This document shows, piece after piece, positions 1-10,600 of a DNA stretch of 64,000 nt. Where the stretch lies: contig CAJJDO010000101.1 in NCBI GenBank assembly GCA_905183005.1, positions 4,018 through 68,017 on the forward strand, read 5' to 3'. This DNA is from Paramecium pentaurelia. Taxonomy: Eukaryota; Ciliophora; Oligohymenophorea; Peniculida; Parameciidae. The position numbers and the translations under genes are program-made. Positions within the stretch are counted from its first letter, which is position 1; each line of letters starts with the position of its first letter. The notes below the pieces were generated by a model. It had not been told where the DNA came from. It ran no database searches and saw only the letters and a program-made list of their open reading frames with translations.

Positions 1-700
1 TGTTTCTCTCCTGATGGAAATACATTAGCTTCTGGTAGTAGTGATAACTCTATCTGTCTATGGGATATAAAAACGGGATAATAAAATACTAGATTGGATG
101 GTCATAGCGATTATGTCACATCAGTCTGTTTTTCTCCTGATGGAAATACATTAGCTTCTGGTAGTTATGATGAGTCGATCCTTCTATGGAATATAAAAAC
201 GGGATAATAAAATACTAGATTGGATGGTCATAGCGATTATGTCACATCAGTCTGTTTCTCTCCTAATGGAAATATATTAGCATCTGGTAGTAGAGATAGA
301 TCTATCCGCTTATGGGATGTCAAGACAGGATAATAAAAAGAAAAATTAGATGGTCATGGTAGGCCTGTTGATAAGGTTTGTTTCTCACCAGTAGGAAATA
401 CATTAGCATCTGGTAGTTTAGATAAGTCTATCCGTATATGGGATTTATAAACAGGATATTAGAAAGAAAAATTAGATGGCCATAGTGATAGAATTTGGTC
501 AGTCTGTTTCTCTCCTGATGGAAATTATTTAGCTTCTGGCAGTTATGATAAGTCTATCTGTTTATGGGATGTATAAACAGGAGACTAGAAAGAAAAATTA
601 GATGGCCATAGTGATAGAATTTGGTCAGTCTGTTTTTCTCCTGATGGAAATACCTTAGCTTCTAGTAGTGATAACTCTATCCGACTATGGGATGTGAAGA
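1..700 (+). repeat. 126-bp WD40-coding tandem repeats
   Basis: Units recur every 126 bases (for example the string GGTCATAGCGATTATGTCAC at about 99 and 225). They are nearly identical in DNA, not only in protein, which points to recent unit duplication or gene conversion inside the gene. Confidence 0.85.
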
Positions 701-950
701 ATTAAATATAAACTTTAACAGCTGACAAAACTTATAGACCATTTTAAAACAATCCTCTATCATGTATTTTATCTATTATTTTTTAGTATCCAAAACCATT
801 ACAATTCTTCGAATATCTCAAACACCTTTATTTTAAGCATAAGGAGCGTTAATTTTCAAAGGAGATTTTGTAAATTATGAGGGGTTCGATTTAAGATCAC
901 TATTTCAATCCAAAGGAAGTTGCTTTATAGAAGACTAAAAATAAAAGTGA
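1..950 (+). CDS. WD40-repeat protein, 3' part (5' end off window)
   Basis: The frame is open from base 1 and carries about six WD40 units of 42 residues, each with the core CFSPDGNTLASGS followed by LWD and KTGQQ. These predict blades of a beta-propeller used for protein-protein contacts. A 23-nt intron (764-786, GTATTT...TTTTAG) restores the frame to a C-terminal module containing PLFQAQGALIFKGDF and ending at TGA 948-950. The same C-terminal module closes the complete gene at 26628-29082, so the two are paralogues and the missing N-terminus probably carries a zinc-binding and pentapeptide region as there. Partner and pathway are unknown. Frame and family are certain; the biological role is not. 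Confidence 0.9.
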
Positions 951-1736
951 ATTTGATTATTATCAATATCAATTATAATTAAAACCAACCTTTAGTATTT
1001 TTTTAATTATGTCTTTATTAGTTCCACTCTTCAACTTCACATTTTAAGATAGATAAAAAGTTTTATTCCATCTCAGTCATACACACACCTCATTTATTTT
1101 AATATTTTAAGATTTAGGTTAAGTCTAGTGTAAGGAATATTGATTTAAATATCATAAAAACTGTTATCAATTAATATTTCTTGAGATTTTATTTTAAATG
1201 ATACCTCTTTAAATTAATAATCTAAACAGAGAACAGTAAGCACAATGAATATATTAAAATAAAGATCTTTAATTAAAACAACATTCTTTTATAATAAATC
1301 TTGGATATTATATTATTGATTTACTTAATTTACTACTATTTATAAACGGGAAGAGTCTTAATTACTAATTTTGTAAAATTTATTTTTATTTTATAAATTG
1401 TAAAAGATATTTTTAATAAAAATAAGAAAAAAGATACATCAAGAATTAAAAAATAAAGTTGTACCTAAAATTAATCTAAACTACAAAAAAAGTTAAAACA
1501 ATTAGATTGGATGACCTTTAAAATTACACTTCTCTATTCTTGGAAATATTTTTCATTAACTTTCATTATTCAATTGATATTAAATGTTTTAGATATTAAA
1601 AAAACTGAAAGGATTAAGGTTTAAGGATATAATTATATCTTCTCTTACAACTATCTAATAATCTTAAATACTGATCTATGTGAATTCTTATATACATCAA
1701 AAGGAACAACTTTAAACAGTACTTTTCAATTTATAT
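951..1736. other. intergenic, no gene seen
   Basis: This is AT-rich sequence downstream of the WD40 gene, with short A and T runs. I found no frame of convincing length on either strand using TGA as the only stop. Confidence 0.5.
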
Positions 1737-1869
1737 ATATAAATTTTTTATTGATAAAATAATGAAGTTTAATTTTTTTTATGCCATATAAATCTGTATA
1801 AATTTTTAGTTTAATTTTATTCTTAACAAAACTAATCAAACTGAAAATCTATTTATTTTTTTTTATATC

Positions 1870-2560
1870 CGTTTGAAATTAAGATAATTTTTAAAAAGAA
1901 TCTAATTCTTGAAAGTAATTGAACTAAAGATAGATACCTCGTCTATAGCTGTTCGAGAAGCCGAGGCATACCCAATCTCCCAGAGCCTCTCCGAGTTAAA
2001 GGTCTCAACGATGAATTTGATCAGATATTTTTGAAGAGTTATTTCAAACTAAAATATCACTCTTCACTTCAAAAATGAATCTGAAATAATTTCAGAAGTT
2101 AATTTATATTATTTAGAAATTTAGAAATCTATCAATTACAGAACCTATAATTTGAACATAGAAGATGTAAATGAATGAGATGAGATTCATCAAATGACTG
2201 TGAGAGAATTCTATTATGCAATGAATGAGTTTGAAAAAGACTAGTTTAAATTTATGTTCATTAATTTAGATGAAACAAAAAAAATTATTATTATATAATT
2301 CATTCATAAGAAATCACTTAAAACTCATTCTTTTTAAAAGTTCTCAAACTATACAAAATACTAAAGGGTTCTTTAATTTTTAGGAACTGGATGATTGTAA
2401 AATTAGTAATTTTAATGTAAACTTTAGAGAGATAGTCATATTAAGAATACAACCCTTAAAATTAATTTAGATGTTCTAAGATGATATGAGAGAGTATAAT
2501 ATTGAATCATACAAAATTATTGAAAAATAAATATGTAATGAATCTGAACAAAAATAAATA
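1870..2560 (+). pseudogene. decayed plus-strand coding remnant (left copy)
   Basis: Starting at 1870 one plus frame reads protein-like residues (for example SSIAVREAEAYPISQSL and DEIHQMTVREFYYAMNEF) but is cut by TGA near 2032 and again further on. It then continues in another frame (ELDDCKISNFNVNFREIV) towards about 2560. The first part is noticeably GC-richer than its surroundings. I do not recognise the family. A leucine-rich-repeat origin is possible for the segment FLKRIQFLKVIELKI, but this is weak. It could also be a non-coding RNA island. Confidence 0.35.
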
Positions 2561-2561
2561 A

Positions 2562-3019
2562 TCACCCTATGTATTTTAAGTTAACTTCGAATTCTGCTAT
2601 GTCTATAAAGTTTATTTATTTTGTTTGTAATAGCTACAAAACTTCATCATTTTTGATATTATCTTGTGTGGTTGCTAGAAGCCTAAATGTAATTCTTTAA
2701 GAAGAATCATCAGGACCTATATATGTATATTCATTAAATTTAATTCCAACAACTTCATCAGGATAAATTACTGTTTTATACCTATCAATATTGGGTATTA
2801 AACATGCCAAATGAGTCTCAGTTTAACCAATTAAAATTAAACTCCTTACTTTATCCTTGACGCATTACCATCTAATAATAGGACGCTTACCCGGATTTAT
2901 TAAATATCCATCCTTCACAATAGATTTATTCTCCTTTGAAAAGTGGACCTACATACTAAATTAAGTATAATCGTCGATAGCTCACCCTAATAAATTACCA
3001 GTTGCTCCCCCCAAAAAAC
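2562..3019 (-). pseudogene. truncated 3' end of ADP-ribosyltransferase-like gene
   Basis: This is the duplicated terminal exon of the gene at 3907-6819. It includes the 30-nt intron and the last few codons of exon 1, and is cut at base 3020. It has no start region, so it is probably not expressed as a protein. Confidence 0.8.
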
Positions 3020-3081
3020 NTTTCGTCTTCTTGTTAAAGATAGGATTTGAACTTCAATAGACAGGGACCAAAATTATAACA
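3020..3081. other. duplication junction with one unresolved base
   Basis: One n followed by about 61 unique bases separates the two copies. The insert matches neither repeat boundary nor any gene here. It is the place to test whether the duplication is real. Confidence 0.7.
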
Positions 3082-4364
3082 ATATAAATTTTTTATTGAT
3101 AAAATAATGAAGTTTAATTTTTTTTATGCCATATAAATCTGTATAAATTTTTAGTTTAATTTTATTCTTAACAAAACTAATCAAACTGAAAATCTATTTA
3201 TTTTTTTTTATATCCGTTTGAAATTAAGATAATTTTTAAAAAGAATCTAATTCTTGAAAGTAATTGAACTAAAGATAGATACCTCGTCTATAGCTGTTCG
3301 AGAAGCCGAGGCATACCCAATCTCCCAGAGCCTCTCCGAGTTAAAGGTCTCAACGATGAATTTGATCAGATATTTTTGAAGAGTTATTTCAAACTAAAAT
3401 ATCACTCTTCACTTCAAAAATGAATCTGAAATAATTTCAGAAGTTAATTTATATTATTTAGAAATTTAGAAATCTATCAATTACAGAACCTATAATTTGA
3501 ACATAGAAGATGTAAATGAATGAGATGAGATTCATCAAATGACTGTGAGAGAATTCTATTATGCAATGAATGAGTTTGAAAAAGACTAGTTTAAATTTAT
3601 GTTCATTAATTTAGATGAAACAAAAAAAATTATTATTATATAATTCATTCATAAGAAATCACTTAAAACTCATTCTTTTTAAAAGTTCTCAAACTATACA
3701 AAATACTAAAGGGTTCTTTAATTTTTAGGAACTGGATGATTGTAAAATTAGTAATTTTAATGTAAACTTTAGAGAGATAGTCATATTAAGAATACAACCC
3801 TTAAAATTAATTTAGATGTTCTAAGATGATATGAGAGAGTATAATATTGAATCATACAAAATTATTGAAAAATAAATATGTAATGAATCTGAACAAAAAT
3901 AAATAATCACCCTATGTATTTTAAGTTAACTTCGAATTCTGCTATGTCTATAAAGTTTATTTATTTTGTTTGTAATAGCTACAAAACTTCATCATTTTTG
4001 ATATTATCTTGTGTGGTTGCTAGAAGCCTAAATGTAATTCTTTAAGAAGAATCATCAGGACCTATATATGTATATTCATTAAATTTAATTCCAACAACTT
4101 CATCAGGATAAATTACTGTTTTATACCTATCAATATTGGGTATTAAACATGCCAAATGAGTCTCAGTTTAACCAATTAAAATTAAACTCCTTACTTTATC
4201 CTTGACGCATTACCATCTAATAATAGGACGCTTACCCGGATTTATTAAATATCCATCCTTCACAATAGATTTATTCTCCTTTGAAAAGTGGACCTACATA
4301 CTAAATTAAGTATAATCGTCGATAGCTCACCCTAATAAATTACCAGTTGCTCCCCCCAAAAAAC
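3082..4364. repeat. right copy of the 1,345-bp-offset direct duplication
   Basis: This copy is continuous with the complete ADP-ribosyltransferase-like gene on its right, so it is probably the original. Its left part (3215-3905) carries the same decayed plus-strand remnant as the left copy, convergent with that gene. Confidence 0.9.
3215..3905 (+). pseudogene. decayed plus-strand coding remnant (right copy)
   Basis: This is the same sequence as 1870-2560, including both in-frame TGAs, so the damage predates the duplication. It converges on the stop of the minus-strand gene at 3907. Confidence 0.35.
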
Positions 4365-6819
4365 CTCCAATTATACCTCCAATCACAACACCAATTGGGC
4401 CTGCAGCAGCCCCTAAAGCCATGCCACCTTCAATACCTAAGTAACCCAATCCAATTGCACCTCCAGTTTTAACAGCAATCAACATAGAATTGTAAACTTT
4501 CTCGCTTTCACTCAAGAAATCTGACAATAATACTCCTCCAATAGATATGGAAGCCATAAGTGCAGTTAATCCCATTCCAACATACGGAACTGCTTTTCCA
4601 AAGGATTTTACACTTTAGGCATACATCACTCCACCTTAAACTGAAGCCGAAAACAATAAACCTTTACCTAGCTTTTCTTCATCGACTCCATCAATTATGC
4701 AGTCCACTGTTAAACTCCCTACTGTTCCTGCAATTACACCACCAATTTGCCCTTATACTTTAGCCTATTAAAATTGATAATTCATTTCCTTGGCTTGAAT
4801 GCTTTTCATGTCAAATTTTATGTTCTTTTAACCCTTAATTGATGATTAAACATCTTAGACTGTTACTGATTTTGTTTCTGTTGGTTTACCAACTTTTTAC
4901 CATTTATTCGAATATCCATTTTTGCCTTGAGCATCAATTTTTTTTGTAAATGTCAACTCATTGTTATTATTTGGATTATGATGCATTAACAGTTTATTAC
5001 CATCCTAAAGAGTTGCTTCATATGCAAAATGACCATTCTTATGCTATACTTATTGCAAAGATGTAATCTTCTAGGCTTTAAGTTATTAGAATGATAATAC
5101 TGTTGTATTATCTTAATAAACAGGTTATTTTTAGAAATAAAGGCCTTCAATATTTTAAGTATTCAAAATTTTTATATTTGAACTCTTTGTTTGTTTCATA
5201 AAGAATTATTATTATAGATTTTATAAATATTCTTTTTCCTATTCAATATTGATAACTCCTTTCAAAATCAATGTACAAATATTTTGTCTTAAAGATTTCA
5301 TAACTTCATCAATATGTTCTTCGAACAACTAATAAAAATTTTGCACTGATTTGTTTTAATATTCAATTTTTACGAATTAAATGTAGGTTCTAGTTAGATT
5401 TTTAATTTGAATTAAAACATCAGGGTAGTTTGAATGAATGAATACCTTAGTTAATTAAGTTTCAATTTATTTAAACACATTTTCCAATTCATTTTATATC
5501 TTTTAGAGAATTGGTCTCAAATCAATTTCATAGTCATATTTTGAATCAGTATAAAATGATATCAATTCAAAAATTCTTTTACTTTAAAAATTTACCAAGG
5601 TTTCGATTTTAGGCTTTATCTTCCCCTCAATTATTGAGTCCCAATAAATCTTTCTCAACATCGGATCAAGTGCAAAAGCATAGTTATTCTTTACTTATTT
5701 GATGTTCACAATATAGATTTACTGGTCCTAAATTTATGCAAATTGTATTTCTTTTACAATGAATTCAAATTATGGGAATAATATTACTTCTTTTTCATTT
5801 TGATAATGGGAATGATATTATTGTAATTCAAAACATGGATGAGGAACATCTTCATCCAATTTAATTTTGTAAAGTATTCCATAATTAGAAAAAGAAGAAA
5901 ATTTATGTGCAATTTCTCGAGATTAAGAAGTGCTAGTAATTGTATTCCAAAATAATGATATTCTCTCATCTTTTGATGAATTGAGATCTCGAATAATTTA
6001 TTCAAAGTTGTTTTAATCGTCAAAAGATATACCTCTAAAAAGTACTTTAAAGTAATTGTTTTTATTTTAATTTTCCTTAAATCCTTAATAAATTTCTTAA
6101 TAATTATGCTAAGCAAACTATTAGTTAAAAGTTGAATATATCTCTTCTCTGCTGTAAAGGTAAATTAATTTCTCAAATAAATTGAAATTCTAATTAGTTA
6201 TTTCTAATTTTTCTTATTCTTTCTTTTTTAAATCTTAGAAAATATTATACTTTTTATTTTATTTATTTTATTTAGAAAGTAAAGCTTCTATTTCAGCAAA
6301 AACCTTATATTCTTTAGGTCTTTTTTATTTTTTTAATTATTCTATGACAACTAGAAATTAGATACTCACATGATCTTTCGAATGTTGATATTCTGTTGCT
6401 TGTTGTTATGGCGGCAATAATAATTTAATAAATTCTTTTTGAATATCTGATTAATTCATACTCATGATAGCATTTTCATGAGCAGATTCAAATGAATCTG
6501 ACACTATAGATTTAATCTAAACATTTTTGATGAACAAGTCTAAATGATTAGATTTTCTTCCACAAAATACGATAATGTTTTATTTTGTATGCTCTACAAG
6601 TTAATAAGCATATTATCCACTTGTTAGGATAGTTACATAATTATCACCAATTTTGTACAATATTTCCAAAGCGTCAGATATATCATCAATAGCTTGAAAT
6701 GCATTCTAGTAAACATTGTATAATTGTTCACAATATTACTAATTCTCCAAGTTTAAAATTTGGCTGTCAACCCAAATAAGTATTGGATACTCTTAATTAT
6801 TTTCTTCAATCTAATACAT
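3907..6819 (-). CDS. mono-ADP-ribosyltransferase-like protein, R-S-E class
   Basis: The frame encodes 960 residues in two exons, with a 30-nt intron at 4301-4330 (GTGAG...TTTAG) holding the only in-frame TGA. Residues 1-130 look like a Rossmann/receiver-type domain (YPILIWVDSQ, then VTILTSGQYAYQLV and IIVFCGRK). Residues about 230-365 show the three-part signature of arginine-type ADP-ribosyltransferases: LFRG with Arg262, ITSTS with Ser296-Thr-Ser298, and Glu342-Lys-Glu344, followed by VILFP. In the family these bind NAD and transfer ADP-ribose to a protein side chain. A central region of unknown fold precedes a glycine-rich hydrophobic stretch (about 750-830) that could insert in a membrane. 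The last 130 residues are unrecognised. ATG 6819 is the first in frame. No signal peptide is seen, so cytosolic action is inferred. The ART assignment is strong; the target is unknown. Confidence 0.85.
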
Positions 6820-7675
6820 TTAGATAATATTTATTTAATTAAAATGATCATATATTTTTTTTTGTTTTAATTTAAGAAAATAATAATTTTATAAGGTAGA
6901 GAACCAAACCAAAAGCAGTTAATAGCATTAATGAAAATAATTGATTGCTTTAATTTTTCATCCACTTAAATAAGGGAAATTTGGAAATTAAGCTTTTCTG
7001 TTCAGCCAGCTAAAATACGATCATATCATATTAATTCCTTTTCTTTTTTATTTTATCAAATCTGCACAATTTTTTTTAATTAAAAAAAAAAAATCAACAT
7101 TCTCTTTTTTTAGGTGAGAAATTTTATTATCAATTTCGAAAACGTTTGAGAAATTTTTTGGCATTTAGGTTTATGTACATGTCATTTTTCTTTTATTTAA
7201 AGAATCATTAATTTTTTTTTTTCAATTTTTAAAGAATTGTCAAAATATCAATAAAAGAGAAATTAATGTATTTTATTGATGAAATATTCTTTATAAATTT
7301 GTGATTTACTTTTATTTTTAGTAAATTTTCTTACAAATACATTATTTTGAAATGTAACTAGTAAAAGCTTCTAGCAATTTTAATTTAGACAATATAAGTC
7401 CTAAACTTTATTTTATAAGCAAAATTTTTTAATCTAATCTTAAAGCATATATAAAATAAATTTAAATTAGTTTTCAAACACAAAAAATCTAGTTATTTTA
7501 TAACCAGAATTATTATCCAAATATAAACATTTTTTTCAATTATATTTATATTATAATTTATAAAAAAATAAACAATTATTGGAACTAAATATTTATAAGA
7601 GTTTAACACTATATGCCTGTAATTTCAATATTATTTTTTTTAAAATTTAGCTGTTAAAGATTTCAGAATTATAAG
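6820..7675. other. intergenic, no gene seen
   Basis: This is AT-rich DNA with A and T homopolymers. It lies upstream of the ADP-ribosyltransferase-like gene (minus) and of the relic on its right (plus), so it probably held the promoters of both. I see no recognisable motif. Confidence 0.5.
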
Positions 7676-10600
7676 TATGCACAATACCTCAGTCTAATGA
7701 TCTAAACTAGGTATCTTCCATTCAATTAAGAGGTGGTGAATTCTGTGGAATAAATTAAGTTTATAGTGATTCTATATAGAGGTATTAATAAAATGAAGAA
7801 AATTTCGAATCTAAATTATAAACATAAACTAACATAATTGTTGAAAAATCATTAAGTTTTCAAGATATAATGAATTAAGATGAAATACTTACTGCATTTA
7901 GTGGTTTTACAATAATAAGGAGAAATTTCAAATTGTTTCTAATGAGGAGTCTTTTTAATAAAACAAATTATGATCATATAGAAAAAATTGTAGAATAATT
8001 AATGAAATTACTACATCTATAGATTAGACTTTCAGGTTTTCTATTTTTTTCATTGCTCTAATTTTTTAATGATTCATTTATACTAATATTTTCATTCCAT
8101 GTAATGCAAACTCTTAAAAAGAAAGGATTTAGTTATTTCTATTATGCGCAGTTTACTTTCATCAATATCTTAATTAAAACCAAGCAATGAATTAATATCT
8201 TCTGTTATAGTAAGAGGAAAATTCTTACTTTTGAATTTCTATGATAAATAAATTCAAAACCCAATGTATGAAATCTATTAAGTAATTTAATTGCCCTATA
8301 ACAAATATTCAAGTAACCTGAAAAAATTTTAAATTAAAATTTTATATTTACAAAGTAATAAATAATAACATGTATTGAAGAAGTTGAAAATCAATAAATA
8401 ATGTATTGTGATTTTTATATAAATGTGTCACTATACATCTATTTCTCATCAAGAATTGATGGATAGAAATCTTGAATTCGAAAAACTGTTTGAGCATTTA
8501 TTAAACTAAAATATTTAAAATTTTACTGGCATTAATAAAAATCTAGAAAAATTTCAGATAAAAGTTTCTTTGAAAAAGAGAATCTTCTTAATGAATTTAG
8601 TGCAGAAAGAATTAAAAATTTTTACTAAAGAATCTATATCTTTATTTAACTTAATTTCTTTTTAGAATCAATTATTGATATTAAAATTGATTTTGGAAAT
8701 TTATCAACTTTAGAAAAATATGTTTAATGAGAAATTTTAAATAAATCAAGTGTATTATTTTCAAAAGATTTTTATAATTATATATTCTAGCTTAACAATT
8801 TGTAAGGATTAAAAATGCTTCTTAAAATACATAATGTGAAATTATTCTAGAGGTCATTAAAACATTATCGAATTTTGCAAAATTAATGCACTATCCAAAA
8901 AGATAAATATAACATAAACTGATATAAATGAATAGTTTTATTCTCAGAATTTTTAACGAAATTATAACTTATTGGTTTAGTTTAGTAGGATAAAAAATAT
9001 TATCTAATAAGAAATTATCAAAATTATTTGATGAACATCTTTTGGATGTAATCAACTTAGAAGAATCATTAATGAAATTAAAAAAAAGATTTATTTGATT
9101 GTGAAAGTCCAATGAAGGTATTAGATAATTTAATAATTATATCATAAAAGTTAATATTAATGTTCAAATAAAATCTTAATAATACACACTCTGAAATTAA
9201 GAAACAATATTAAAGCTTTTTAATAAGTTAGAAGGTACATATTCATAAAGCCTAAATTAAGTAATAATTGATTTATAACAATAAACATTATAACTTTTAG
9301 CCTTTTTATATAAGAAATAAATTAAGTTTCAAGAAGAATTTTTGTCAAAACTTCAAAATTAACCAACAATATTTTAAATTCCTGGCATGATATAAATACT
9401 TAGCTTTAATACACTTAGTATTGATAATTAGGAAATAAAGGGGATGGAAAACCTGATGTATATAAATATTATTATAGAATTAAAAAAGGGCAATAGAGTT
9501 AATTAAGAAAAAGGAATACTAGATATATCTGAAAATTCACCTTATAAATTGAGGGTATTACTTGTATTTAATTTAATTATGATGCAATGAATTATTTACC
9601 AAGTGCTCGAAATTTCCTCTAAATGATGAAATGATTATGATGCAGAAAAAGGTATTTTCATAAAGTTTAACAAAATTTCTCAATAACATTAAAAGTAGAA
9701 ATGGAAAACAAGATTAAAATAAATAGAGGAACTTGAAACTTAGGTGTTTGTTAGTGATAATTAAGAAGAAACAAAAATATGATTATTTCAAAAAAGTGAT
9801 AATTTTGAAATATATTTGGATAATATAACAGACATGTCATAAAGATTAAATATAAATTTAATTTTTTCAGAGAAATCAGTAAAGATTTGAAAATTATTAA
9901 ATCTTTAGATTGAGTACTAATTATTATAAAAGGAGTTGAAGATTCATAAGCAGATTAAGAGGGAAGAATTACTTGGAATTATTAAACATGCTAAAATTAA
10001 GATTTTAAAAATAAAAACATGAAAATGAGTTAGATTAAGTTCGTATATAGGTTACAACTCAAGATTATGATCTTATCTCTGGAAATATAAAACAAATATA
10101 ATAAAGGGGAATTTATTACATTCTTAGATTAATATGATAATTATGATGGAGAATTGAATGAATTTTTATGGAGTGATTGAGAAAATTATAAAGATGTAAT
10201 TTTAATTAAAGGAAAAACAGGCTTAATAAAAAGTAGAGTATCACGTAATCAATTAGATAATATAATTAATTCAATAGTATTAAAATAATAAAATTCTGAA
10301 GTTTTATTTTCAAGTTAATATGATAAATTTTGGAGAGTATCTTTAAAAAAGGAACTTTTTTAATTATGAGGAGAGTAAAAATTCTTTAAAGTAATTAATA
10401 AATTTAATATAAATCATTTATTGAAAACTCCATTTATTATGGAAATAATTGTATATATTTTCCCGGAATTTACATCATTTTTCTCTAAACAAAACTTAAT
10501 TACAGATCGACTTAAAAAAATTTACATGATTCTGAAAACAGAAGCTAAAAAATAGAGGCATAAATTGATCAATTTTTATAAAAGTAAATAAATGAATAAG

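Larger units (their letters stand above)
1737..3019. repeat. left copy of a 1,345-bp-offset direct duplication
   Basis: Bases 1737-3019 match 3082-4364 at a constant offset of 1,345 with no difference noticed by eye. The left copy stops at an unresolved base (n, 3020), followed by about 61 bases not found in the right copy. It ends inside the coding part of the ADP-ribosyltransferase-like gene. It may be a real tandem duplication or an assembly join of two alternative versions of one locus. Confidence 0.9.

Noticed and set aside
3021..3081. Possible tRNA T-arm (GGATTTGAAC) in the duplication junction
   Set aside because: The flanking bases do not form the T-stem or acceptor stem on either strand.
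4327..4575. Glycine-rich 82-codon frame taken as a separate small membrane protein ending at TGA 4327
   Set aside because: It is in frame with the long upstream coding region under the ciliate code, and the TGA lies inside a 30-nt intron.
5784..6116. 110-codon minus frame within the ART-like gene
   Set aside because: It is out of frame with the catalytic motifs and is only a shadow.
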